Shown here: in pieces, positions 25,537 through 33,354 of the stretch
Layout of the letters: every line of letters begins with the position of its first letter
Numbering within the stretch: position 1 is the first letter of the stretch
From: Amycolatopsis sp. FDAARGOS 1241
Lineage (GTDB): Bacteria > Actinomycetota > Actinomycetes > Mycobacteriales > Pseudonocardiaceae
Length of the DNA: 64,000 nucleotides
Reading direction: 5' to 3'
Assembly (NCBI RefSeq): GCF_016889705.1
Contig: NZ_CP069526.1
Coordinates: 9,018,001 to 9,082,000, forward strand
Program-made: the position numbers and the translations under genes
Notes under the pieces: model-generated
The model's input: only the letters and a program-made list of their open reading frames with translations
Databases searched by the model: none
Told to the model about the DNA's origin: nothing

Positions 25537-25756
25537 TCAGGACTCGTGGGCGGTTTGGAGGGCGCTCACGAGTCCACGCCATGCCGCTTCGGTGACTAGC
25601 AGGGATCCAGCCGGGGCCTTGGAGTCGCGCACTGCGACCACCGGCTGAGCGATGGCCACTTCGACGCAGTTGCCGCCCTGACCGTCGCCTGAGCCGAAAC
25701 TGCTCTTGCGCCACTGGAGGTTCGGCAGGCCCCATGGGCTCGTCTCCTCCGCTCAC
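25537..25756 (-). pseudogene. DUF397 gene with 5' frameshift
   Basis: The frame ending at 25537 encodes a normal DUF397 protein core: LPNLQWRKSSFGSGDG, then GGNCVEVAIAQPVVAVRDSK and WRGLVSALQTAHES. That frame, however, has no start codon after the stop of the upstream XRE gene. The expected start is the GTG at 25756 that overlaps that stop (GTGA), and it is out of frame by one base because of one extra G in the purine-rich stretch GGAGGAGACG. Removing one G gives MSEETSPWGLPNLQWRKSS. DUF397 genes usually pair with XRE/DUF5753 regulators as here. A sequencing error is a real alternative. Confidence 0.75.
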
Positions 25757-26453
25757 TGCCTGGCAATCATTTCCTTGATCAGGGCGGCGGAGTCTTCCTG
25801 GTCCAGCGCAAGATCGGCGAGATGCTCAAACATCAGCCTAGCAGCGCGAACCTCCTGATCCTTTTCGATCTGCAATGAACCGAAGCTGTACTCGACATAG
25901 GCCATGTCGGGCTCCGCGGGATCAGGAAAGCTCACGACAGTGAAGTTGCCGGCGAGACCGCTGTGCGAACCCACCTCCCTCGGAATCACCTGCACAGCGA
26001 CATTCGCGAGTCGACCAACGGTGAGGATGTGCTCCAACTCCTCGCTCCCGCAATGGCTCCGCAACAAGGCGCTTTCATCGATGATTTCGTGCAGAGCAAG
26101 CGGTGGCACTTCCGCGAGCCTGCGCTGACGCCTGAGGCGCACGGCGATCTCGGCCTCGGGCCGGTCGCCCACCAACGGGTGTTGGGCTGGCCGAAGGCGT
26201 GCCACCAGCCCCGTTCCTTGGCGTAGTCGAACATGCGGATGTACTCGTCGTAGTCCGAGGTGATCACTCCGTACCGATCGAGCAGAGCGAGGAAGTCGTT
26301 GTAGCCGGGGATGTGGCCCTGCTCGATCCGGCTCATCTTCGAGCTGGAGAAGCGCAGTGGTCGTCCGGCGTCCTCCTGGCCGAGACCGGCCTGCTCGCGC
26401 AGCTTGCGCAAGGTGCGGCCGAGCTGGCGTCGCCGATGATTTGGCCGGTCCAT
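25753..26453 (-). pseudogene. XRE/DUF5753 regulator with internal deletion and frameshift
   Basis: From ATG 26453 the frame gives a good XRE helix-turn-helix (RTLRKLREQAGLGQEDAG, SKMSRIEQGHIPGYNDFLAL) and the start of the DUF5753 domain up to YAKERGWWHAFG. After about 26180 the correct continuation (LVGDRPEAEIAVRLRRQRRL, then PPLALHEIIDESALLR and onward to LIKEMIARQ) lies in another frame. The usual 40-50 residues between these two points are missing, so a deletion of non-multiple-of-three length removed part of the domain. The gene is almost certainly inactive. It pairs with the DUF397 gene downstream, which is also broken. Confidence 0.78.
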
Positions 26454-26567
26454 GCGCTCTCTCACCCCTCGCCACGAACTGATCACGAATCGTAAAGCGG
26501 GTGCGGCGATGTGGGATTCCCATTTCGCGCCCGTGTCGGCTGGATTCGCACCGGGAACCTGCTGGTC

Positions 26568-26894
26568 ATGGACGTTTGGGGTTATCCGCACGAGCTGGAG
26601 TACCGCCGTGAAGTCGGCGCGATGCGGGTGCACGAGTACACCGAGCTGGTCGATGACATGGGGTTCGTGCTGGAGCACCGGTCGGAGCGGTACGCGGGGT
26701 GGACGGTGAGGTACGGCGCCGCCTGTGCGCACGACTTCCTCGCGCGCCAGCACGCCAAGCCGGGCAGTTACGTGGTCAGCGTGTTCCGCCTGTTCCCCGA
26801 TGCCAGGAAACACGTCGTGACGTTGCGGATGAACTGGCCGGCGAAACCCGCCGAAATTCACCCGACGGAAATCGCCGCGCTCGGGCGACGATGA
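26568..26894 (+). CDS. Hypothetical protein, 108 residues
   Basis: This small soluble protein starts MDVWGYPHELEYRREV and contains YTELVDDMGFVLEHRSERYAG and SYVVSVFRLFPDARKHVVTL. No family is recognised. I prefer the ATG at 26568 to an in-frame GTG at 26511. The stop is only four bases from the GTG of the ECF sigma gene, and the sigma gene's ribosome-binding site overlaps this stop, so the genes are probably cotranscribed. It starts about 115 bases from the divergent broken XRE gene. Confidence 0.6.
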   Translation: MDVWGYPHELEYRREVGAMRVHEYTELVDDMGFVLEHRSERYAGWTVRYGAACAHDFLARQHAKPGSYVVSVFRLFPDARKHVVTLRMNWPAKPAEIHPTEIAALGRR

Positions 26895-26898
26895 GGGT

Positions 26899-27423
26899 GT
26901 GACGGAACCCCGCGTGAGACCGGACCCGGCCTTCGCGCTGCTCGGGCTGTACGAGTCCGCGCTGCCGGAGGTGTACGGGTACCTGCTCGCGCGGTGCGGG
27001 GACCGCGTGCTGGCCGAGGAGCTGACGTCGGAGACGTTCCTCGGGGCGGTGGCCGCCTGTCGCAAGGAGAGTGCGCCGGAGGTGAGCACCGGGTGGCTGA
27101 TCGGCGTGGCCCGGCACAAGCTCGCCGATCACTGGCGGCGCAAGGCTCGCGAAGAGCGCGGCCTGCGGCTGGTGCACGACGAACACCCCGAGGTCGAGGA
27201 CCCCTGGGACGAACGGCTCGACGCCCTGCGCGCGCGGCAGGTGCTCGAGTCGCTCGGAGCGCACCACCAGGCCGTGCTCACGCTGCGGTACGTCGACGGC
27301 CTGCCGGTCGGCGACGTCGCCGCCTGCCTGGGGCGCACGGTCAACGCCACGGAGGCGTTGCTGACCCGCGCCAAGGCAGCGTTCCGGCGCAGCTACGAGG
27401 AGAAGGGGGGCCGCGATGCCTGA
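26899..27423 (+). CDS. ECF RNA polymerase sigma factor
   Basis: The 174-residue protein has region 2 at about 17-85 (YLLARCGDRVLAEELTSETF, WLIGVARHKLADHWRRKAR) and region 4 at about 108-165 (LGAHHQAVLTLRYVDGLPVGDVA). It lacks a C-terminal extension. No zinc-finger anti-sigma gene follows; instead the next gene, overlapping by eight bases, encodes a double-VOC protein with a short N-terminal extension that may take that role. The start is a GTG with GAGG close upstream. Confidence 0.92.
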   Translation: MTEPRVRPDPAFALLGLYESALPEVYGYLLARCGDRVLAEELTSETFLGAVAACRKESAPEVSTGWLIGVARHKLADHWRRKAREERGLRLVHDEHPEVEDPWDERLDALRARQVLESLGAHHQAVLTLRYVDGLPVGDVAACLGRTVNATEALLTRAKAAFRRSYEEKGGRDA

Positions 27424-28303
27424 GCCGTTCGACGCGCTCCGCCTGCCCTCCGCTCCGGTCGATCCGGACCCGGCTTTCGCCGCGGAGCTGCGCGACAACC
27501 TGCAGCGCCTCATCCTGAACGGAGCCGAGATGACCACCACCGAAACCCCTGCCGACGAGCGGGTGCGCGCCATCGCGCCGTACCTGGTTGTCACCGACGC
27601 CCGCGCCGCGCTGGACTTTTACGTCGAGGTCTTCGGCGCCCGCCGCCGGTCCGATCCGATCGTGATGGACGACGGGCGCATCGGCCACGCCGAGCTCGCC
27701 ATCGGCGACAGCGTGCTGATGCTCGCCGAAGAGTTCCCCGAGCTGGGCAACGTCGTGGCCCCCGAGGGCGGGCCGCTGATCCGCGTCGAAGTCGCCGACG
27801 CGCGCGAGTCGGCCCGTCGCGCCGTCGAGCGCGGTGCCGAGCTGCTGCGGCCGGTCGAGGACCGCGGCTACGGGCTCGCGGGCACCCTCAAGGACCCGTA
27901 CGGCCAGCGGTGGCTGATCGCGCAGGCGGCACAGACCGGTAAGCACGACACCCCGGTCGCGCGCCAGGGCGAAGCCATGTACTTCACCTTCCAGGTGCCC
28001 GACGACGCGCGCGCCAAGACGTTCTACGGTGGCGTGCTCGGCTGGCGGTTCTCGCCGGGTTCGGTGCCCGGCGCGTGGGGCTTCGAAGGCCCCGGCCTTC
28101 AAGGTGGGCTGTGGGGCGGCCCGGGCCGGCAGGTCGGCTGGAAGCTGATGTACGCCGTCGACGACCTCACCGCCGCCCTCGCGCGGGTGCGCGACCACGG
28201 CGGCACGGCGGGCGAAGTCGAACACCACCCCTACGGCACGACCGCAGATTGCCTCGACGACCAGGGCATCGAGTTCTGGCTCTGGGAACGACCACACGAG
28301 TGA
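27416..28303 (+). CDS. Double VOC-domain protein coupled to sigma factor
   Basis: The 295-residue protein has an N-terminal extension (residues 1-38, MPEPFDALRLPSAPVDPDPAF) that is not part of the VOC fold and recurs, as far as I know, in proteins next to ECF sigma genes. Two VOC (glyoxalase/bleomycin-resistance) domains follow at about 50-158 and 175-293. The first has VVTDARAALDFYVEVFGA and a phenazine-like DPYGQRW end; the second has FYGGVLGW and FWLWERP. Metal ligands are only partly recognisable. The start overlaps the sigma stop by eight bases. It may be an enzyme, a binding protein or a sensor that regulates the sigma factor; the sequence alone does not decide. Confidence 0.85.
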   Translation: MPEPFDALRLPSAPVDPDPAFAAELRDNLQRLILNGAEMTTTETPADERVRAIAPYLVVTDARAALDFYVEVFGARRRSDPIVMDDGRIGHAELAIGDSVLMLAEEFPELGNVVAPEGGPLIRVEVADARESARRAVERGAELLRPVEDRGYGLAGTLKDPYGQRWLIAQAAQTGKHDTPVARQGEAMYFTFQVPDDARAKTFYGGVLGWRFSPGSVPGAWGFEGPGLQGGLWGGPGRQVGWKLMYAVDDLTAALARVRDHGGTAGEVEHHPYGTTADCLDDQGIEFWLWERPHE

Positions 28304-28355
28304 GAAACCCCATTGCCCCGGCGGTTTCCCGCCGCCGGGGCGCACACTCGGGGGC

Positions 28356-28751
28356 ATGCCCGGGCACTGGACACCGTGCAACGACGCAGAGCTGACCGCC
28401 GGCTGGCGGCTGTGGCTCGAGCTCGGCTCCTGCACGTGGCCGGGCCCCGACTGGGACGGCACGCCCGCCGAAGCCGTCCGCGGCCTCGAGCAGCTCTTCG
28501 AGACCTGCAATGAAATCCTCGACGCCTACCGCGACAGCGGCGGCCCCGATGACGCCGGGATCATCGGCCTCGTGCGCTCGATGTTCCTCGCGGCCAACTG
28601 GACCCTCGAACTCTGGCGCGACGACACCGAACCCCTCGACGCCGACCGCGCGTCGCTGCTGCACAGCGACCTCGCGAGCTTCGCCGACCACGCGGCGGCG
28701 GTCCGCACCCTGCTCGCCACCGGCGGCGGGTGGTCCTCACTGCCCGCGTGA
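28356..28751 (+). CDS. Hypothetical protein, 131 residues
   Basis: This acidic, helical, soluble protein starts MPGHWTPCNDAELTAGWRLW and contains VRGLEQLFETCNEILDAYRDS and IIGLVRSMFLAANWTLELW. I do not recognise the family. It follows the double-VOC gene by about 50 bases on the same strand and may belong to the sigma operon. Its stop codon lies in the loop/stem junction of a 13-bp hairpin (28728-28760). Confidence 0.65.
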   Translation: MPGHWTPCNDAELTAGWRLWLELGSCTWPGPDWDGTPAEAVRGLEQLFETCNEILDAYRDSGGPDDAGIIGLVRSMFLAANWTLELWRDDTEPLDADRASLLHSDLASFADHAAAVRTLLATGGGWSSLPA

Positions 28752-28760
28752 GGACCACCC
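28728..28760. terminator. Bidirectional terminator spanning a stop codon
   Basis: GGGTGGTCCTCAC (28728-28740) pairs perfectly with GTGAGGACCACCC (28748-28760) around a seven-base loop. The TGA of the plus-strand gene lies within the right arm. The minus-strand VOC gene ends at 28769, so the hairpin serves a convergent pair. Confidence 0.8.
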
Positions 28761-28768
28761 GGAAAGCG

Positions 28769-29182
28769 CTACCAGCTCCCGGGCCGACGGCGGTCCGGCT
28801 CGTACGGCTGCGTGATCACTTCCATCCCGTTGCCACCCGGGTCGAGGAAGTAGACGCCGCGGCCGCCGTGGTTGTGGTTGATCTCGCCGAGCTGCTTACC
28901 GTGCGGATCGGCGTGATAAGCGACGCCGGTTTCCTTCAGGCGTGCGAAAAACGCGTCGAACGCAGTCTCAGGAATGAGGAAACAGTAGTGCTGGAGCCGC
29001 AAGTCCTGCGGCGGGACGGTCGCGAAGTCCACGCGGACTCCGTTGCGGGTTTCGACGGGGATGAACGGCCCCCACTCCTCGCCCACTTCGAGACCCAGCA
29101 GGTGGGCGAGGAACTCCGCGGACTCCCGGTTGTCCCGGGACGGCACGATCAAATGGTTGAGCTCAACGGAAACGGGAACAGA
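28769..29182 (-). CDS. VOC-family protein
   Basis: This 137-residue single VOC-domain protein starts MSVPVSVELNHLIVPSRD, with a metal-ligand-type His in NHLIV, a second in LRLQHYCFLI and a Glu near the end in GNGMEVITQPY. All three expected metal ligands are present, so it may be a true enzyme (dioxygenase, glyoxalase or fosfomycin-type thiol transferase); the substrate is unknown. The GTG at 29182 has GGAGG eight bases upstream and gives the shortest sensible N-terminus. It stands alone between a convergent neighbour and the UDP-glucose dehydrogenase gene. Confidence 0.85.
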   Translation of the reverse strand, partial: SVPVSVELNHLIVPSRDNRESAEFLAHLLGLEVGEEWGPFIPVETRNGVRVDFATVPPQDLRLQHYCFLIPETAFDAFFARLKETGVAYHADPHGKQLGEINHNHGGRGVYFLDPGGNGMEVITQPYEPDRRRPGSW

Positions 29183-29279
29183 CACGAACAATGCCTCCGG
29201 AAGGCATCCCGGCACCTCCATGCCTCACCCAGCCGGTGACCGGCACGCGATACCGCGTTCACGACCCTAACCGAGCCCG

Positions 29280-30590
29280 CTACGAAACGGCCACCCGTTT
29301 GCGCCCGGCGGCGCGCGGCCGGCCGACGCCCTGCCACGAGAGGCCGGCATCGATGATCGTGGTCGGGTCGAGGAGGTTGCGCGTGTCGACCACGTCGTCG
29401 CCCTCCATCGCCTCGGCGATCACGGTCCAGTCGAGGTTCTTGAACTCCGCCCACTCGGTGAGGACCACGATCACGTCAGCGTCCTTGGCGACCTGGTACG
29501 GGTCGTCGACCACGGTCATGCCGTCGATGCCGCCCTCGACCGCCGGGTCGTAGGCCGTGATCTCCGCGCCCAGCGCGCCGAGCACGGACGACACCGCGAG
29601 CGCCGGCGAGTCGCGCAGATCGTTGGTGCCGGCCTTGAACGCCAGGCCCAGCACACCGATCCGCGCACTGGCCAGCGTACCGCCGCAGGCGCCGGCGATC
29701 TTCGCGACGATGCGGTCGCGCTGGGCGATGTTCTCGTCGATGGCCGAGGTGAGCATGCGGAAGTCGTAGTTCACCGACTCCGCGACCTTCACCAGCGCGC
29801 TGGTGTCCTTGGGCAGGCACGAACCGCCCCAGCCCGGACCGGGCTTGAGGAACGTGCGGCCGATGCGCTTGTCGTAGCCCATGCCGTCGGTGACGAGGTT
29901 GATGTCGGCGCCGAGGCGTTCGCACAGCTCGGCGATCGAGTTCACATAGGACAGTTTGAGCGCGAGGAAGCAGTTGGCCGCGTACTTCACGAGTTCCGCG
30001 CTCGCGGCGTCGGCGACCACGACCGGGGCGCCGAGGTCCGCGTAGAGGTCTCCGACCCAGCGGGCGGCGGCGAGCGTGTCGGAGCCGACGACGATCCGGT
30101 CGGGGTTCAGGAAGTCCGACACCGCAGTGCCTTCGCGCAGGAACTCCGGGTTGGACACCACCGGCACGTCGTCGCGGCCCAGCATCGCGGCGATCCGCTT
30201 GGAGGTGCCGACGGGCACGGTCGACTTGGTGATCAGCGCGCAGCCGGCGGGCAGGACGTCGCCGATCTCGGCCGTCACCGCCTCCACCGCACGCAGGTCG
30301 GCGGATCCGCCGGCACCCATCGGCGTCGGCACGCAGAGGAACACCCCGTCCGCGGTGCGCACCGCTTTCCGGGCGCCGACGACGAAGGAGAGCCGGCCGC
30401 CCGCGATGCCGCCGGTGACCAGTTCGGCCAGCCCCGGTTCGAGAATGTCCACTCTGCCGGCGGAAAGGCGCGCGACCTTCGCCTCGTCCACGTCCACGCA
30501 GGTGACGCGATGCCCCAGGCTCGCGAGACATGCCCCCGTGGTCAATCCGACGTACCCCGTCCCCACCACCACGATCCGAGCTGCGCTCAT
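29280..30590 (-). CDS. ugd: UDP-glucose 6-dehydrogenase
   Basis: This enzyme oxidises UDP-glucose to UDP-glucuronate in two NAD-dependent steps, supplying uronic acids for glycans. The 436-residue protein has the N-terminal Rossmann motif VVVGTGYVGLTTGA (7-20), the conserved STVPVGTSKR and NPEFLREGTA motifs (123-156), the catalytic Cys258 in GGSCLPKD with a Lys in FLKPGPGWGG, and a C-terminal domain with LAFKAGTNDLRDSPA. All key residues are present. The start at 30590 gives the canonical N-terminus. It is divergent from the dehydrogenase gene at 30770 and could feed the glycan locus at 12-21 kb. Confidence 0.95.
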   Translation of the reverse strand: MSAARIVVVGTGYVGLTTGACLASLGHRVTCVDVDEAKVARLSAGRVDILEPGLAELVTGGIAGGRLSFVVGARKAVRTADGVFLCVPTPMGAGGSADLRAVEAVTAEIGDVLPAGCALITKSTVPVGTSKRIAAMLGRDDVPVVSNPEFLREGTAVSDFLNPDRIVVGSDTLAAARWVGDLYADLGAPVVVADAASAELVKYAANCFLALKLSYVNSIAELCERLGADINLVTDGMGYDKRIGRTFLKPGPGWGGSCLPKDTSALVKVAESVNYDFRMLTSAIDENIAQRDRIVAKIAGACGGTLASARIGVLGLAFKAGTNDLRDSPALAVSSVLGALGAEITAYDPAVEGGIDGMTVVDDPYQVAKDADVIVVLTEWAEFKNLDWTVIAEAMEGDDVVDTRNLLDPTTIIDAGLSWQGVGRPRAAGRKRVAVS

Positions 30591-30769
30591 GCTGCCGAAG
30601 GTGACATTCGGAGTTGAAGCGGGCGCTAACGGAAGTGGGCGACGCCGAATACTCCACGCGAGAACTGAAGAACACGCCGGGCGTGAGCCAGCACACCCGT
30701 CGAGTGTGCGAACCACCGTTAACCTGGCGACTGTGGTGCAGGGCCGCACCCGGAGCAGAAAGGCTGAAG

Positions 30770-31528
30770 ATGCAGATCACCGACACCGCAGCGCTCGTCA
30801 CGGGTGGTGCTTCCGGCCTCGGCGGCGCGACCGCCAAGGCGCTGGCCGCCAAGGGCGCGCGCGTCTTCGCGCTCGACCTCGCCGCCGCCATCGAGAAGGC
30901 CGAACAGGTCGAGGGCATCACCTACGTCGAGGCCGACGTGACCGACCCCGACCAGGTCCAGACGGCCGTCGACACCGCGGCCGGCTCCGGGGTGCCGCTG
31001 CGCACGGTCGTCAACTGCGCCGGCATCGGTCCGTCGGCCCGCATCCTGTCGAAGAAGGGCCGCCACGACCTCGCGCTCTACGCGAAGGTCGTGCAGATCA
31101 ACCTCATCGGCACGTTCAACGTGCTCACCATCGCCGCCGAGGCGATCGCCAAGACCGAGCCGCTCGCGGACGACGCCCGCGGCGTCGTCATCAACACCGC
31201 GTCCGTCGCCGCCTACGACGGCCAGATCGGCCAGGTCGCGTACTCGTCCTCCAAGGGCGGCGTCGTCGGCCTCACGCTGCCGGCCGCGCGCGACCTGGCG
31301 TCGCAGGGCATCCGCGTGCTGACGATCGCCCCGGGCATCGTCGACACCCCGATGCTCGCGACCGTCAGCGACGAGTTCCGCGCGGGCCTCGCCGCCGGCG
31401 TGCCCTTCCCGAAGCGCCTGGCCCGCCCGGACGAGTACGCCCAGCTCGCCCTGTCGCTCATCGACCACGACTACCTCAACGGCGAAGTCATCCGCATGGA
31501 CGGCGCCCTCCGCATGGCTCCGCGGTAA
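30770..31528 (+). CDS. Short-chain dehydrogenase, 3-hydroxyacyl-CoA dehydrogenase type II-like
   Basis: The 252-residue protein has the classical SDR cofactor motif TGGASGLGGATA (11-22), NCAG at 82-85 and the catalytic set Ser145, Tyr158 and Lys162. An acidic residue after the second strand (ALDLA) predicts NAD preference. Overall it resembles the HSD17B10-type 3-hydroxyacyl-CoA dehydrogenases involved in fatty acid or branched amino acid breakdown. The ATG at 30770 has AAAGG eight bases upstream. The 179-base gap to ugd should hold promoters for both genes. Confidence 0.9.
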   Translation: MQITDTAALVTGGASGLGGATAKALAAKGARVFALDLAAAIEKAEQVEGITYVEADVTDPDQVQTAVDTAAGSGVPLRTVVNCAGIGPSARILSKKGRHDLALYAKVVQINLIGTFNVLTIAAEAIAKTEPLADDARGVVINTASVAAYDGQIGQVAYSSSKGGVVGLTLPAARDLASQGIRVLTIAPGIVDTPMLATVSDEFRAGLAAGVPFPKRLARPDEYAQLALSLIDHDYLNGEVIRMDGALRMAPR

Positions 31529-31616
31529 CCAGCGCACTCAACGACGGGACCACGTCTTCACAGCACCCCACGGCCAGGGACTCCGCCGGCCACGCCAGCA
31601 CCCAGTCCCGGCCCTG

Positions 31617-31723
31617 CACCTCGATCCCCGCCTGCCCCGCGGTCTGGACCACCTTGTCAAGGCACGCTTTCCAGCCATGCCAAGGTGGTCCAGACCGTCG
31701 TCGCAATCACGGATCGGGGTGCT
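31617..31723. repeat. Dispersed hairpin element, copy 2
   Basis: The same block as at 8455-8561, beginning CACCTCGATCCCC and ending near GATCGGGGTG. The inverted repeat is 31639-31664 against 31673-31698, with 17 outer base pairs uninterrupted. A C/A mismatch in copy 1 is a C/G pair here, so pairing is kept or improved while the sequence changes. The element sits between two convergent genes and could act as a terminator in addition to any other role. Confidence 0.88.
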
Positions 31724-31788
31724 GGGCTGCCAACCCAAACCCCACGGCCAGGCGACCCGACGCCCCACGCGAAGGTGAGCCGCGAAAC

Positions 31789-32469
31789 CTACTCGCTCTT
31801 CCTCATCCGAACCTCAATCCCGATCCCCTCCACCACAACCGAACACGTCCCGAACCGGCTCTCCCGCACCAGTGCCTCGAACCCCTCCGGCGTGTACGCC
31901 CGCTTCCTCAACTGCCCCAACGTGAACCGGGTCGTCAACGCGCCCACCGGACCCAGTGACATCCCGTCGACCTCGGCCGCGATCTCCCCGGCCGTCGCCG
32001 ACTTCCGCAGGTCCTGCACCACGGCCACGCCGCCCGGCCGCAGCACGCGCCACATCTCGTCGAGCGCGTCCACCGGATCCGCGAAGTTCTTGAAGGCCGC
32101 CTGGCAGATCAGGAAGTCGAACGACTCCGGGGCGAACGGCATCTTCGCCACATCCCCGTGCACGAACTTCGCCGCGACCCCCTGCTCCCGCGCGTAATCG
32201 GAAGCCAGCGACACGAACGTCCGGCTCACGTCGAGGCCCGTGACCACAAACCCCAGCCGCGCCAGCTCGACCGCGTGGAACCCCGGCCCGGGCGCCACCT
32301 CGAGCACGTCGGCACCTTCGGGCAGCTCTTTGGCCAGCGCCGCCGCCGAGGACCGGTAGTACGCCAGCTGCGGCGCGGTCCCCCGCCCCCGCGCGTACGC
32401 CCGCGCGACGGGCCCTTCCATCTCCGGCACGAGCTTCGTCCGGTGCCGTTTGACCTCGGTGTTCCCCAT
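31789..32469 (-). CDS. Class I SAM-dependent methyltransferase
   Basis: The 226-residue protein has the methyltransferase motif I VLEVAPGPGFHAVELA (about 54-69), an acidic residue after strand 2 (VTGLDVSR), motif GDVAKMPFAPESFDFLIC, and the post-motif region WRVLRPGGVAVVQDLR. It belongs to the broad Methyltransf_11 group; the substrate is unknown. It lies downstream of the PadR gene on the same strand, separated by a terminator and a 16-bp palindrome, so it has its own promoter. Confidence 0.88.
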   Translation of the reverse strand: MGNTEVKRHRTKLVPEMEGPVARAYARGRGTAPQLAYYRSSAAALAKELPEGADVLEVAPGPGFHAVELARLGFVVTGLDVSRTFVSLASDYAREQGVAAKFVHGDVAKMPFAPESFDFLICQAAFKNFADPVDALDEMWRVLRPGGVAVVQDLRKSATAGEIAAEVDGMSLGPVGALTTRFTLGQLRKRAYTPEGFEALVRESRFGTCSVVVEGIGIEVRMRKSE

Positions 32470-32493
32470 GACTCATCTCCCGTTCGGTGATCG

Positions 32494-32509
32494 GCCGAAC
32501 CGGTTCGGC
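32494..32509. promoter_or_regulatory. 16-bp perfect palindrome upstream of methyltransferase
   Basis: GCCGAACCGGTTCGGC, centred about 32 bases upstream of the methyltransferase start. Position and symmetry fit an operator for a dimeric regulator; which one is unknown. Half-site-like CGGTTCG recurs near 32567. Confidence 0.6.
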
Positions 32510-32589
32510 GAGCGCGGGCCCGTATCCTGGTGATCGCAGCCTGAGGATCGGATCCGCTCCGCGGAATCGGTTCGACGGTTTCCCCGGCT

Positions 32590-32619
32590 CCGGTGGCGGT
32601 GTGCCAGCACCGCCACCGG
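32590..32619 (-). terminator. Hairpin terminator after the PadR gene
   Basis: CCGGTGGCGGTG (32590-32601) pairs perfectly with CACCGCCACCGG (32608-32619) around a six-base loop. It begins 12 bases beyond the PadR stop. Confidence 0.8.
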
Positions 32620-32630
32620 GGCCGGCTCGG

Positions 32631-33269
32631 TTACCCCTGGCCGCCTTCGGCGAAAGCGGTCAAGTCCTCCGGCAGCTCCCCGGTCTCCCGGTAGTGCCGC
32701 CACGCGGCGACGCCCGGCAGCGCGCCGGACGTCAGGTCGTGGCGTAAGCCGCGCACCCACTCGGCCTCGGCGCGCAGCAGCGCCAGTTCGTACTCGCCTT
32801 CCACGAGGAACAGGCGCGGCACCTGGGCCTGCGCGGCCTCCAGCGCCACCGACCGCTGCGCGATCCGCTCGTCCAGCGCGGCGAGCCGCGTCGCGAGCAG
32901 CGCGACGACCTCGTCCGGCCCCAGCGAAGCCATGATCGACAGCCCCGCCCGGAACTTCGTCGGCTCGAGGTCCGGCTCACCGAGCAGCTCGGCGACCCAG
33001 TCCTCCAGCTCGGCGCGGCCGGCCTCGGTGAGGCGGTAGATGGTGCGCTCGGGCCGCCCGCCGTCGCGCACGCTCCCGACGGCGGCCACGAACCCGTGTT
33101 TCTCGAGGTTGCCGACCACGGTGTAGAGCGAGCCCCACTTGATCTTCAGATCGGCGTCCTTGCCGCGTTCCCGCAGCACAGACGCCATTTCGTAAGGGTG
33201 CATCGGCCGCTCCAGCAGGGCCGACAGCACAGCCAGCCCCAGCATGTTGCCGACCTTCCGCCGCTTCAC
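32631..33269 (-). CDS. PadR-family transcriptional regulator
   Basis: This regulator of about 212 residues has an N-terminal winged helix with the PadR motif LGLAVLSALLERPMHPYEMA, the recognition region LKIKWGSLYTVVGNLEKHGFV, and the wing RPERTIYRLTEAGRAELEDW. A C-terminal helical domain (Vir_act_alpha_C type, about 105-195) provides dimerisation. The start is not fixed: GTG at 33269 gives MKRRKVGNMLGLAV; GTG at 33275 and ATG at 33245 are alternatives. A nested palindrome just upstream (33282-33299) probably mediates autorepression. Confidence 0.88.
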   Translation of the reverse strand: MKRRKVGNMLGLAVLSALLERPMHPYEMASVLRERGKDADLKIKWGSLYTVVGNLEKHGFVAAVGSVRDGGRPERTIYRLTEAGRAELEDWVAELLGEPDLEPTKFRAGLSIMASLGPDEVVALLATRLAALDERIAQRSVALEAAQAQVPRLFLVEGEYELALLRAEAEWVRGLRHDLTSGALPGVAAWRHYRETGELPEDLTAFAEGGQG

Positions 33270-33281
33270 CCACACCACTTC

Positions 33282-33299
33282 CTCGTCGACGAGTACTCG
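33282..33299. promoter_or_regulatory. Nested palindromes before the PadR gene
   Basis: CTCGTCGACGAG (33282-33293) and CGAGTACTCG (33290-33299) are both perfect palindromes that overlap, followed by an extra ACGAGTA repeat at 33303. They lie within 35 bases of the PadR start, a good place for an autoregulatory operator. Confidence 0.6.
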
Positions 33300-33354
33300 C
33301 CTACGAGTATGCGCCACGCGCGGTGGAACCGGCTCAGGGAAAAACCCCGGGATC

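Noticed and set aside
30076..31959. 627-residue plus-strand frame over ugd and the dehydrogenase
   Set aside because: Shadow frame with changing composition and no domain; it covers two well-supported genes and the hairpin element.
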